Assembly (NCBI RefSeq): GCF_013303125.1
Contig: NZ_JABTTE010000024.1
Span: 1-57,934, forward strand
Origin: Calidifontibacillus erzurumensis
Lineage (GTDB): Bacteria > Bacillota > Bacilli > Bacillales > Bacillaceae_J
Direction of reading: 5' to 3'
DNA: 57,934 bases
Every line of letters begins with the position of its first letter. The stretch's first letter is position 1. Shown here in pieces: positions 28,662 to 37,164 of the stretch. Made by a program: the position numbers and the translations under genes. The notes under the pieces are model-generated. The model searched no databases, was not told the DNA's origin, and saw only the letters and a list, made by a program, of their open reading frames with translations.

Positions 28662-29837
28662 GTGAAAGAAGCGGTCATTGTTTCAGGTGCTAGAACGCCT
28701 GTGGGCAAAGCGAAAAAAGGGACGCTTGCCCACGTTCGGCCTGACGATTTAGCAGCACTCACTCTGAAAGAAACTTTAAGGCGTGCAGGAAATTATGATG
28801 GTCCAATTGACGACGTAATCATTGGTTGTGCAGTTCCCGAGGCTGAACAAGGCATGAATATGGCGAGGCAAATTGCTGCACTGGCAGGCTTATCATATGA
28901 GACCCCGGCCATAACAATTAATCGATATTGCTCATCCGGATTGCAGGCGATTGCTTATGGGGCAGAGCGTATTATGCTAGGGCTGGCAGATGCGGTCATT
29001 GCGGGTGGAGCTGAATCGATGAGCTTAGTACCGATCGTCGGTCATGTCGTCAAGCCAAATATAAAGCTTATTGAACAAGCACCTGCGTATTATATGGCTA
29101 TGGGACATACTGCAGAAATGGTCGCAAAACAATTTAACATTACAAGAGAAGATCAAGATGCGTTTGCTGCCCGCAGCCATGCCCGGGCTGCTCAGGCGAT
29201 TGCAGAAAGAAAATTTGTTGATGAAATCGTACCGGTGGAAGTCGTCCGCCGTCAAGTTGGAGATGACAATACTGTTGTTGAAGAAAAGATTGTATTTACC
29301 GAAGATGAAGGTGTTCGTCCTGATACAACCGTTGAAGTTTTAAGCAAATTAAAGCCAGTTTTTCAAATGAACGGAACAGTTACGGCAGGAAATTCATCGC
29401 AAATGAGCGACGGTGCAGCCACAGTTTTATTAATGGAAAAAGAAAAAGCAGTAAGTGAGGGTTTGAAACCTTTAGCTAAATTTCGCTCATTTGCTGTCAG
29501 CGGCGTCCGTCCTGAAATCATGGGAGTAGGGCCTACCGTTGCTATTCCGAAAGCTTTGAAATTAGCGGGATTACAATTATCAGACATCGGTTTAATCGAG
29601 TTGAATGAAGCGTTCGCTGCTCAAGCGATTCAAGTTATTCGAGCACTCGATTTGAACGAAGAAATTGTTAATGTCAATGGTGGAGCAATTGCTTTAGGGC
29701 ACCCGCTCGGCTGCACCGGTACGAAGCTTACGCTTAGCTTAATTCATGAAATGCGAAGGAGAAATGTACAATTTGGCATTGTAACGATGTGTATAGGAGG
29801 CGGTATGGGAGCAGCTGGAGTATTTGAATTGCTTTAA
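28662..29837 (+). CDS. fadA: Acetyl-CoA C-acyltransferase (3-ketoacyl-CoA thiolase)
   Basis: Thiolase of 391 residues that cleaves 3-ketoacyl-CoA. It has nucleophile C90 in NRYCSSGLQAIA, GGAIALGHPLGCTG, and C377 in MCIGGGMGAAG. GTG 28662 behind GGGAGGGGATATTC gives the usual family length; an in-frame ATG at 28626 is too close to the fadN stop and lacks a site. Confidence 0.95.
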   Translation: MKEAVIVSGARTPVGKAKKGTLAHVRPDDLAALTLKETLRRAGNYDGPIDDVIIGCAVPEAEQGMNMARQIAALAGLSYETPAITINRYCSSGLQAIAYGAERIMLGLADAVIAGGAESMSLVPIVGHVVKPNIKLIEQAPAYYMAMGHTAEMVAKQFNITREDQDAFAARSHARAAQAIAERKFVDEIVPVEVVRRQVGDDNTVVEEKIVFTEDEGVRPDTTVEVLSKLKPVFQMNGTVTAGNSSQMSDGAATVLLMEKEKAVSEGLKPLAKFRSFAVSGVRPEIMGVGPTVAIPKALKLAGLQLSDIGLIELNEAFAAQAIQVIRALDLNEEIVNVNGGAIALGHPLGCTGTKLTLSLIHEMRRRNVQFGIVTMCIGGGMGAAGVFELL

Positions 29838-30062
29838 GAAGTTACCAGACGGTAACAAAAAAAGGTTTCCGGTTCCTCTAATATCGAAAATGTTAGTGTG
29901 CAAAAAATTTATTTAGTGCGGATCCAATGTATTTGAGTTGTTTTAACGAGGAAAATGCCAGACGTTTCCAAAACATAAGGGAATTCTGGCTGTTTTAAGG
30001 AGGAAATTGTATTCCTTTCGTCCATTCGGCAAAAAAGCTGCGCACAAAAGGAGGAATTCCGC

Positions 30063-31838
30063 ATGTCTCGTCCAATTATAAAAGGCGCTCAATTCCTAGT
30101 GGATGACATTTCTTGTGAACATATATTTACGCCAGAAGATTTTACTGAAGAACATCAAATGATTGCAAAAACAACGGAACAATTTGTTGAAAATGAAATA
30201 ATGCCGCATCTTGAAGAGTTGGAAAAACAGCAATTTGACAAAACAGTTCAGTTGTTGAAAAAAGCTGGCGAGATCGGGCTGCTTGCTGCTGATATACCAG
30301 AAGAGTACGGCGGCATCGGTTTGGATAAAATTAGCTCAGCGCTAATCGCAGAAAAACTTGCCGTTGCCGGAGGTTTTTCGATCTCCCATGGAGCGCATGT
30401 TGGCATTGGCTCTTTGCCAATCGTATTTTTCGGTAATGAAAGCCAAAAGAAAAAATATTTGCCGAAGCTCGCAACAGGTGAAATGTTGGCTGCCTATGCA
30501 TTGACAGAGCCCGGATCAGGGTCCGATGCGCTAAGTGCGAAAACAACTGCAAAATTAAATGAAACAGGAACTCATTATATTTTAAATGGTGAAAAGCAAT
30601 GGATTACGAATTCTGCCTTTGCTGATCTTTTCATCGTTTACGCAAAAGTCGATGGCAAGCATTTCACAGCTTTCATTGTTGAACGCAACTTCCCTGGGGT
30701 CTCAACCGGTCCGGAAGAGAAGAAAATGGGTATAAAAAGTTCTTCGACACGCACATTGATCCTTCAAGATGTACCGGTGCCAAAAGAAAATGTTTTAGGT
30801 GAAATCGGCAAAGGACATGTCATTGCGTTTAATATTTTAAATATCGGCCGTTATAAACTGGCGGTAGGAACAATCGGAGCCTCGAAACGTGCATTAGAGC
30901 TTTCTCTCCAATATGCCAATGAACGCCAACAATTTCAAATGCCAATTGCGAACTTTGGATTAATACAAGAGAAACTCGCCAATATGGCCACGAAATTGTA
31001 TGCGATGGAAAGCTCAGTGTATCGCACAGTCGGCTTGTTCGAAGAGCAATTAGGTGCATTAACCGCTGAAGAAGCCAATGATCGAAAAGCTGTTGCAAAA
31101 GCAATCAGCGAGTATGCAATTGAATGTTCATTAGGAAAAGTGTTTGGTACAGAAACACTTGATTATATAGCAGATGAAGGTGTGCAAATTCACGGCGGCA
31201 ATGGGTATATGTCAGAATACGAGATTGAAAGAATCTACCGCGATTCCCGCATCAACAGGATTTTTGAAGGAACAAACGAAATCAATCGTTTAATCGTTCC
31301 CGCAACTTTATTGAAAAAAGCGCTGAAAGGTGAACTGCCGCTTCTTGCAAAGGCACAGACTTTGAAAGATGAAATCCTCACCATTGTGCCAGAAACAATC
31401 GGAACAACTGCCCTTGAACAACAAAAGTACCTCATCAAAAACGCTAAAAAAATTGCATTAATAACCGCAGGCCTTGCTGTACAAAAATTCGGTCCAGCTA
31501 TTGAAAGAGAACAAGAAATCTTAGGCAATATTGCTGATATTATAAACAACATTTATGCGATGGAATCAGCAGTGCTGCGAACAGAAAAAGCAATTGGTAG
31601 ATCCGGCATAGAAAAAAATAATCAAAAACTGCTTTATACTGAAATTTTTTGCCAAGAAGCTTTCAATGAAATTGAAGCTGATGCAAAAGAGGTTATTATA
31701 GCAGTTGAGTCCGGTGATACTCAAAGAATTATGTTTTCTGCATTGCGCAAACTTACCCGTTATCAACCAATCAATATCATCGCTAAAAAAAGGGAAGCCG
31801 CTGCAGCACTCATTGCTGCCGGAAAATATGTAGTGTAA
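30063..31838 (+). CDS. fadE: Acyl-CoA dehydrogenase
   Basis: FAD enzyme of 591 residues for the first oxidation of acyl-CoA. It has the acyl-CoA dehydrogenase motifs YALTEPGSGSDAL, GEKQWITNSAFAD and the C-terminal FEGTNEINR segment, plus a 170-residue extra helical domain as in B. subtilis FadE. The RBS is AAAGGAGGAATTCCGC. It lies 225 bases after fadA. That gap includes a GTTACC/GGTAAC hairpin (about 29841-29856) and a GCCAGA/TCTGGC hairpin (29957-29990), neither a clear terminator, so read-through is likely. Confidence 0.95.
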   Translation: MSRPIIKGAQFLVDDISCEHIFTPEDFTEEHQMIAKTTEQFVENEIMPHLEELEKQQFDKTVQLLKKAGEIGLLAADIPEEYGGIGLDKISSALIAEKLAVAGGFSISHGAHVGIGSLPIVFFGNESQKKKYLPKLATGEMLAAYALTEPGSGSDALSAKTTAKLNETGTHYILNGEKQWITNSAFADLFIVYAKVDGKHFTAFIVERNFPGVSTGPEEKKMGIKSSSTRTLILQDVPVPKENVLGEIGKGHVIAFNILNIGRYKLAVGTIGASKRALELSLQYANERQQFQMPIANFGLIQEKLANMATKLYAMESSVYRTVGLFEEQLGALTAEEANDRKAVAKAISEYAIECSLGKVFGTETLDYIADEGVQIHGGNGYMSEYEIERIYRDSRINRIFEGTNEINRLIVPATLLKKALKGELPLLAKAQTLKDEILTIVPETIGTTALEQQKYLIKNAKKIALITAGLAVQKFGPAIEREQEILGNIADIINNIYAMESAVLRTEKAIGRSGIEKNNQKLLYTEIFCQEAFNEIEADAKEVIIAVESGDTQRIMFSALRKLTRYQPINIIAKKREAAAALIAAGKYVV

Positions 31839-31848
31839 AATCATATAC

Positions 31849-31940
31849 TCCACAAACCGGCGTTGATCATGCAGGTTGAATTTCGTTTGCATGAATCACT
31901 AAACATAGAGCGCTTTCGGTTTGTGGAATAATTTTTTGCG
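31849..31940 (+). terminator. Branched terminator of the fad operon
   Basis: TCCACAAACCG (31849-31859) pairs with CGGTTTGTGGA (31917-31927), enclosing an inner stem GATCATGCA/TGCATGAATC, then ATAATTTTTT. Confidence 0.8.
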
Positions 31941-32047
31941 AAATAAGTAACATGCCGCCTCCTTCTTCCGTTTTAATTTTTAAAAGGTTATGAAATCGCT
32001 TCTTTATATGTTAAAATAATCATAAAACTGGATAAGGGAGGAAAGAG

Positions 32048-32404
32048 ATGGCGCTTACGTTTTATTGGTATCCGAAATGTGGTACATGTAGAAAAGCGAA
32101 AAAATGGTTTGAAGACCATAGCATTCCGGTAAATGAAATACATATTGTCGACAATCCCCCTACTAGGGAACAGTTAGAAGAATTTTATAAAAAAAGCGGA
32201 TTAGAGCTGAAAAAATTTTTTAATACGAGCGGTCAGAAATACCGAAGCTTAGGATTAAAAGATAAAATAAAAACTGCAAGTGATGATGAATTATTGGACT
32301 TGCTTGCATCGGACGGAATGTTAGTCAAACGTCCGATTGTAACGGATGGAGATAAAGTTACTGTAGGTTTTAAAGAAGAAGAGTTTAAAGAAACATGGTT
32401 ATAG
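32048..32404 (+). CDS. yusI: ArsC/Spx-family thioredoxin-fold protein
   Basis: Protein of 118 residues with the thioredoxin-like CGTC motif near the N-terminus (YPKCGTCRKAKKW), KKFFNTSGQKYRSLGL and the MLVKRPIVTDGD signature of the ArsC/Spx family. It lacks the separate cysteines of arsenate reductase, so arsenic reduction is not implied. Position between fadE and gcvH is the same as in B. subtilis. Function is unproven; a redox role is likely. RBS AGGGAGGAAAGAG. Confidence 0.88.
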   Translation: MALTFYWYPKCGTCRKAKKWFEDHSIPVNEIHIVDNPPTREQLEEFYKKSGLELKKFFNTSGQKYRSLGLKDKIKTASDDELLDLLASDGMLVKRPIVTDGDKVTVGFKEEEFKETWL

Positions 32405-32437
32405 AGGAGTTTATTATTAAAAATTGGAGGGAACATT

Positions 32438-32824
32438 ATGAGCAATATTCCAAAAGAATTACGTTATTCAAAAGAACATGAATGGGCTAAAGTTGAAGGA
32501 GACAAAGTTCGTGTCGGCATTTCAGATTTTGCTCAATCTGAACTAGGCGATATCGTATTTGTCGAACTTCCAGAAGTAGGAACTGAATTAACAGTTAATG
32601 AATCATTTGGCAGTGTTGAATCTGTAAAAACTGTTTCTGAACTTTATGCACCTATTAGCGGTAAAGTAGTTGAAGTAAACAGTGAACTTGAAGATAGCCC
32701 TGAATTAGTAAACGAATCTCCATATGAAAAAGGTTGGATGATCGTTATCGAGCCGTCTGACATTTCGGAAGTGGACAACCTACTCACTGCTGAACAATAT
32801 GAAGAAATGATTAAAGAAGATTAA
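32438..32824 (+). CDS. gcvH: Glycine cleavage system H protein
   Basis: Protein of 128 residues carrying the lipoyl domain; the lipoyl lysine lies in [10 protein letters not shown]. In Bacillus GcvH also relays lipoyl groups to the 2-oxoacid dehydrogenases. The start ATG follows TTGGAGGGAACATT, 34 bases after yusI. Confidence 0.97.
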   Translation: MSNIPKELRYSKEHEWAKVEGDKVRVGISDFAQSELGDIVFVELPEVGTELTVNESFGSVESVKTVSELYAPISGKVVEVNSELEDSPELVNESPYEKGWMIVIEPSDISEVDNLLTAEQYEEMIKED

Positions 32825-32837
32825 TCAAATAGAAATG

Positions 32838-32872
32838 AAAAAAGGCTTCTATTTTCAGAAGCCTTTTTTTAT
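32838..32872 (+). terminator. Bidirectional terminator between gcvH and the TRAP genes
   Basis: AAAAAAGGCTTCT pairs with AGAAGCCTTTTTTT around ATTTTC; T tracts on both strands serve gcvH and, opposite, dctM. Confidence 0.9.
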
Positions 32873-32919
32873 TTAGCCAGTGTTTTTCATGCTGAATCAC
32901 TTAAAAGAGGGTGATATCT

Positions 32920-34194
32920 CTATTTTAAAACGCTAGGAAGCCATAATACCATTTGCGGCCAGTACGTAATGATAAAAAGTCCAATAAATGACGCGATAAG
33001 GAATGGCCAGATTGCTCTTGTCAATGTTTCCAACTTAACTTCTCCTAAAGAAGAAGCGATATAAAGCCCGGCACCTATAGGCGGTGTTAAAAGACCGATT
33101 GTTAAGTTAATACAGATGATGACACCAAAGTGAATCGGATCTATACCGTAATTGCTTAGAAGCGGTGCGAAAATTGGAACTAAAATAATAAGTGCGGCAA
33201 TGCCGTCCATAAACATTCCGACAAATAATAAGAAGATGTTAACAATTAATAAAAATACCCAAGGATTTTCTGTTATTGAAACCATCCATTGTGCAATTGC
33301 TTGTGGAATTTGCTCAAATGACAGCATCCATCCAAATAAATTAGCCATCGCAATTAATAACGTAATCGTTGCAGTTGTCATTGCTGTATTAATCATAATT
33401 TGCGGCAAATCTTTAATTTTCAATTCGCGGTAAAAGAAAAATCCGACAATTAGAGCAATGACGCATGCGATTGCTGCTGATTCAGTTGGAGTAAAAACAC
33501 CGCTTAAAATACCGATAATGATAATTCCAGGTACTAAAAGCGCTGGCAGTACTTGCAAAAACGACTTGGACATTTCCGAAATCGATGTCCGTTCATGTGT
33601 CGCCCATTGTTGTTTCATTCCGATATAAGCAATTAAAAAAATAAACATCAGTCCGAGCAAAATGCCGGGAAACACACCGGCAAGAAACATGGAACCAATC
33701 GAAGCGCCGGATGATACGCCATAAATGATAAATAACATACTTGGCGGGATGATCGGTCCAAGGAGTCCAGCGGCCGCCGTTGTGGAAGCACCGAATTCTC
33801 GGGAATAACCTTCTTTTTCCATGGATGGAACCATGATTCGGCTCATCATCGCAATTTGTGCAGTTGCCGAACCGATAATTGAAGCAAGAAGCATATTGGA
33901 AATAACGTTCACATAGGCTAATCCGCCACGGAAATGGCCGACGATTGTTTTTGAAAAATTGATCAGCCTACTAGTAATTCCGCCCATGTTCATTAGTTCG
34001 CCAGCAAGCATAAATAGTGGAATTGCAAGGAGCCCGTAATTTTCAAGACTTGAATAAAGACGTTGTGGAGCTGTAGCTAATAACCCCATATTATCAGATA
34101 CGATAATATAAATAATGGTTGTCATGCCGAGGACGAAGGAGATCGGCACTTGAAGCAGCAATAATACGATAAATATAATCAAAGCAATCGCCAT
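32920..34194 (-). CDS. TRAP transporter large permease (DctM)
   Basis: Permease of 424 residues with about twelve hydrophobic segments and DctM features such as RNMLLASIIGSATAQIAMMS-like and AGLLGPIIPPSMLFIIYG. It uses a sodium or proton gradient to take up organic acids together with the small permease and the binding protein. The start lies one base beyond the dctQ stop, so the genes are translationally linked. Confidence 0.93.
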   Translation of the reverse strand: MAIALIIFIVLLLLQVPISFVLGMTTIIYIIVSDNMGLLATAPQRLYSSLENYGLLAIPLFMLAGELMNMGGITSRLINFSKTIVGHFRGGLAYVNVISNMLLASIIGSATAQIAMMSRIMVPSMEKEGYSREFGASTTAAAGLLGPIIPPSMLFIIYGVSSGASIGSMFLAGVFPGILLGLMFIFLIAYIGMKQQWATHERTSISEMSKSFLQVLPALLVPGIIIIGILSGVFTPTESAAIACVIALIVGFFFYRELKIKDLPQIMINTAMTTATITLLIAMANLFGWMLSFEQIPQAIAQWMVSITENPWVFLLIVNIFLLFVGMFMDGIAALIILVPIFAPLLSNYGIDPIHFGVIICINLTIGLLTPPIGAGLYIASSLGEVKLETLTRAIWPFLIASFIGLFIITYWPQMVLWLPSVLK

Positions 34195-34195
34195 A

Positions 34196-34687
34196 TTACA
34201 TTCCCTCCTCTTTGCCTCGGAAATTCTTGCACAATAAATCTAGAGAGTGGACAATGAGAAAGAAAAAGCTTACTGGAACGCTTAAATAAGCGATGATCAT
34301 TGGCATTCTCATTGAGTTCGAATATTGCATTAAAATGGTCGGCCCTGATAGCCAAATGACAGATTGATAGAAAATATAGCCAACAAACACAAGCACTGTG
34401 AAAAAACTAATTCCTAATAATGTAGTTCTTGTAATTCCGGTGAAACGATCTAGAAAAATTGTAATCGCCGCAGCGTTTTGTTTTTTAATCCCCATGCTTC
34501 CTCCGATAAAAGTAAGCCAGACGAGCGAAAAAATAGCCGTCTCGTCTGACCAAGTGAGAGGAGCACTTAATACATAGCGGAAAAAAACTCCCGCAGATAG
34601 TGAGATTAGCATTATTGTGCATAGAAGAATTGCTAAAATTTTCTCCACTGCATGAAGCCAATCGCTTAACTGATGTATAAGCTTCAT
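34196..34687 (-). CDS. TRAP transporter small permease (DctQ)
   Basis: Four-helix membrane protein of 163 residues, length and topology of DctQ. ATG 34687 is chosen because CGGGGG ends six bases before it; the in-frame ATG at 34693 touches that site. The segment WSDETAIFSLVWLTFIGGS is characteristic. It sits between the binding protein and DctM. Confidence 0.9.
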   Translation of the reverse strand: MKLIHQLSDWLHAVEKILAILLCTIMLISLSAGVFFRYVLSAPLTWSDETAIFSLVWLTFIGGSMGIKKQNAAAITIFLDRFTGITRTTLLGISFFTVLVFVGYIFYQSVIWLSGPTILMQYSNSMRMPMIIAYLSVPVSFFFLIVHSLDLLCKNFRGKEEGM

Positions 34688-34704
34688 AAGCATCCCCCGT
34701 TGTT

Positions 34705-35736
34705 TTACTTAATAGTCTCCTCAAGGAACGATTGAATAATCGGTGATTGTTGTGAATATTTATCTTTCACTCGTTTAATGGCAGGCTCAAAGGCTGATAT
34801 ATCAGATAATTCCGAAACTTTTACGCCAGCTTGTTTTAATGTTTCAAGATTTTCTTGTTCACGTTTTAACGCTTCTTGAACACCCCAGTCGACGGCTGTT
34901 TTAATAGCTTGTTTCACAATTTCTTGATCTTCAGCTGAAAGTTTATTAAAAGATGCTTTGCTCATGACAATAACCGTTGGGAATGTTAAATGGTTTGTCA
35001 ATGTTAGATGATCTGCAATTTCATAGTATTTTTCCGTCACGAGTGCATCTAAGTCAATATCAATTCCATCGATAACGCCGGTTTGTAGCGATGTATAAAC
35101 TTCTGGAAGTGGCATTGCTGTTGGTCCTGCACCAATAGCTGTCCAAAAATCTTGAATGGCTGGGCTGCCGATAATTCTTATTTTTTTACCTTTTAAATCT
35201 TCAGGAGAAGCAATATGTCCTTCTTTCATTAAGATGTGGCGATTTCCAGCAAAAGCGAAATCAAGACCAACTAACCCTTGGCTTTCAAGTTCTTTTAACA
35301 TTTGTAGAACCGGTTCAGACCCACGTAATTGAACGGCTTCATCCAAACTTTTAAATGTAAACGGCATAAACCATGAATTTAAAGATTCTTGTCTTGTGCT
35401 CATATAAGCATTAGTTAAAAATCCAAAATCGATGGCGCCTGTTTCAAGCTGTTGCACCATGTCTTTTTCAGGCCCTAGTTGTGATGCAGGATATATTTCC
35501 AGCTTCATTCTTCCGTTTGATAATTTCTCTAACTCTTCCCCAAATTTTAAAGCGGTTTGATGCCAAACGTGAGTTTCTTGAGTAACATGAGTAGCTTTAA
35601 ACGTGTATGTTTGTTCTTTTCCACCTTCATTTGCACTATTGGTTGAAGTGTTGCTTCCGCAGGCTGCAAGTATCAGGGTGAAAATGGATACAACCGCAAG
35701 CAGCGATAAAAACTTGAATCTCGTTTTTTGTTTCAT
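34705..35736 (-). CDS. TRAP transporter solute-binding lipoprotein (DctP)
   Basis: Binding protein of 343 residues with a lipoprotein signal ending LAACGSN, so anchored on the outer face of the membrane. DctP-type segments: ATHVTQETHVWHQ, YPASQLGPEKDMVQQLETG and the carboxylate-arginine strand GKKIRIIGSP, followed by DGIDIDLDAL. The substrate is probably a carboxylic acid; the neighbouring genes suggest an aromatic or ring-cleavage acid, which is inference. The promoter at 35865-35893 and the operator-like site at 35841 precede it. RBS CAAGGGGGCAGTTTTC. Confidence 0.92.
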   Translation of the reverse strand: MKQKTRFKFLSLLAVVSIFTLILAACGSNTSTNSANEGGKEQTYTFKATHVTQETHVWHQTALKFGEELEKLSNGRMKLEIYPASQLGPEKDMVQQLETGAIDFGFLTNAYMSTRQESLNSWFMPFTFKSLDEAVQLRGSEPVLQMLKELESQGLVGLDFAFAGNRHILMKEGHIASPEDLKGKKIRIIGSPAIQDFWTAIGAGPTAMPLPEVYTSLQTGVIDGIDIDLDALVTEKYYEIADHLTLTNHLTFPTVIVMSKASFNKLSAEDQEIVKQAIKTAVDWGVQEALKREQENLETLKQAGVKVSELSDISAFEPAIKRVKDKYSQQSPIIQSFLEETIK

Positions 35737-35764
35737 GAAAACTGCCCCCTTGTAGTTAAATTGT

Positions 35765-35779
35765 TTTAAACGCTTTCAT
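35765..35779 (-). promoter_or_regulatory. Possible catabolite-responsive element (cre)
   Basis: On the minus strand ATGAAAGCGTTTAAA fits WTGNAANCGNWNNCW with one mismatch. It lies between the promoter and the dctP start, a position for CcpA roadblock repression. Confidence 0.45.
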
Positions 35780-35840
35780 AATAGATTTGCAAGTTTTATA
35801 GTTTTGAAATATAAAATACTTGCTTAATTAACTATTATCG

Positions 35841-35863
35841 AAATAGTGAATTAATTTCATTTT
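35841..35863 (-). promoter_or_regulatory. IclR-type operator over the TRAP promoter start
   Basis: Plus-strand AAATAGTGAA at 35841-35850, five bases or fewer of spacer, then a weak partner TTTCATTTT. The first ten bases are identical to the left arm of the dyad at 37098. The site lies directly after the -10 box at 35865-35870, where a repressor would block initiation. Confidence 0.5.
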
Positions 35864-35864
35864 A

Positions 35865-35893
35865 ATAATAATGGACAGAATTTTGAAAGTCAA
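35865..35893 (-). promoter_or_regulatory. Promoter of the TRAP genes
   Basis: On the minus strand TTGACT (35893-35888), a 17-base spacer and TATTAT (35870-35865). Confidence 0.65.
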
Positions 35894-35957
35894 TTAATTT
35901 TTTGAAAATTCCCCTTATTCAGTTAAGAAATTTATTTAATTAATTTATATGGAAAGT

Positions 35958-36003
35958 AAAAAATAAGCGACCAGCAGACTATTTTACAATCTACAGGTCG
36001 CTA
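35958..36003 (-). terminator. Terminator of the iclR gene
   Basis: AGCGACC (35966-35972) pairs with GGTCGCT (35996-36002); read on the minus strand the hairpin is followed by TATTTTTT. It separates iclR from the TRAP promoter. Confidence 0.75.
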
Positions 36004-36081
36004 TTTAGAAACACCATTTACAATTTAGAAACTAATGGAAAGGTTAAAAAAGAAATTTTACAAAAGTTTTCTTTCATTTAA

Positions 36082-36846
36082 TTATTTTGGTTGATAGCCA
36101 AAAGATTCGGAAATTTCTTTGGCACAATTTAGGACATATTGACTAACTTCATCATCTGGTGATTGCGGAACAAGTGACGTAAACCCAACGATCGTCAGTG
36201 CTCCTAAAAGGTCGTTATTATAATCAAAAATAGGCACGGAAAACGATGATACTTGCTCAACGATTGGTTCTTTTGAATAAGCAAAATGATTCTTAGCAAT
36301 CTCTTGTTGTTCTTCCTCAAATTCTTTTCTTAAGCTTTCAGGGATTTTACTTAATTCTTTTAAACGCCATTCTTTGATATATATCATATCTTTAAACGTT
36401 GCAAATATCTTTCCTGATGATGATAGTAATGGCAAGTTCGTACCGATTTGCGCACCGATATTTAAACCATAATTGGCGCTCCAAATATTTGCAATGACTG
36501 GACCGTCGTGGGTCCATACGGCTAACAAAGCTGTCAAGGATGTTTGGCGGCTAATATCTTGTAGATAAGGGGTTACCTTGCCAATAAGGTCTTTGCTTCC
36601 AGTTGCTGCCATTCCGTATTCGATCAATTTTGATCCGAGCGAGTAAGTGTTTTGTTTTTTATCCCGGTATAAAAGTCCTAGTTGTGTTAACGTATTTAAA
36701 TATTTATAGAGATTGCTTTTTGTAATCCCTGATAATTCTTGAATTTCATTAAACTTTAATGGATGTCCTTGTTCGGCAATTAGGTCGATGATTTGAATAC
36801 CAGTTTGCAGTGATTGGATTATTGTGGCGTTTTTCTGTTGTTCCAT
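36082..36846 (-). CDS. IclR-family transcriptional regulator
   Basis: Regulator of 254 residues. The N-terminal winged helix (about 10-70: IQIIDLIAEQGHPLKFNEIQ, SGITKSNLYKYLNTL) is followed by the effector domain with VTPYLQDISRQTSLTALLAV, SSGKIFATF and AIRVPIF-like SVPIFDYNNDLLGALTIVG. ATG 36846 is chosen for its GAGGAGAAGATT site; the longer frame from 36963 has a hydrophobic, unlikely head. It sits between the TRAP genes and the divergent FAH/monooxygenase pair, so it is the obvious local regulator. IclR proteins often sense aromatic or ring-cleavage acids. Confidence 0.92.
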   Translation of the reverse strand: MEQQKNATIIQSLQTGIQIIDLIAEQGHPLKFNEIQELSGITKSNLYKYLNTLTQLGLLYRDKKQNTYSLGSKLIEYGMAATGSKDLIGKVTPYLQDISRQTSLTALLAVWTHDGPVIANIWSANYGLNIGAQIGTNLPLLSSSGKIFATFKDMIYIKEWRLKELSKIPESLRKEFEEEQQEIAKNHFAYSKEPIVEQVSSFSVPIFDYNNDLLGALTIVGFTSLVPQSPDDEVSQYVLNCAKEISESFGYQPK

Positions 36847-37062
36847 AATCTTCTCCTCTTCATTCAAAATCTTCTTATCTTTCAATAAGCATATCAAATT
36901 ATGAATAATATGAAAAATATCTTTGTAAAATATGAGGATTGCTGCGGGTTTTATAAATTCCACAGTAATTTTTTTATATAGAGAACACTGTTTTTTATTT
37001 TAGTAAAGAAGTTTATCAAATTCAGTAAATTTATTATTTTATATATTTTTTAAATTTTTTTA

Positions 37063-37091
37063 TTGACAAACAATTTGCTTCGTTTTAGTAT
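37063..37091 (+). promoter_or_regulatory. Promoter of the FAH/monooxygenase operon
   Basis: TTGACA (37063-37068), a 17-base spacer and TAGTAT (37086-37091). Confidence 0.75.
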
Positions 37092-37097
37092 TTTGAT

Positions 37098-37122
37098 AAA
37101 TAGTGAACCTTGTTTACTATTT
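37098..37122 (+). promoter_or_regulatory. 25-base near-palindrome, probable IclR operator
   Basis: Left arm AAATAGTGAAC (37098-37108) and right arm GTTTACTATTT (37112-37122) are inverted copies with one mismatch around CTT. The site begins six bases after the -10 box, covering the transcription start, and its left arm recurs at the TRAP promoter. Confidence 0.65.
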
Positions 37123-37164
37123 GTTGAAAAGTGAAACATCAGGGAAGGAGAAGAAATCTTAATT

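Noticed and set aside
29841-29856. Terminator between fadA and fadE
   Set aside because: The GTTACC/GGTAAC hairpin is short and followed by A residues on the plus strand.
32048-32404. Arsenate reductase or Spx global regulator
   Set aside because: The CGTC motif and the yusI position favour a YusI-type protein; neither arsenic genes nor Spx hallmarks are present.
36847-36963. N-terminal extension of the IclR protein
   Set aside because: Hydrophobic and cysteine-containing head unlike the family; the GAGGAG site fits ATG 36846.
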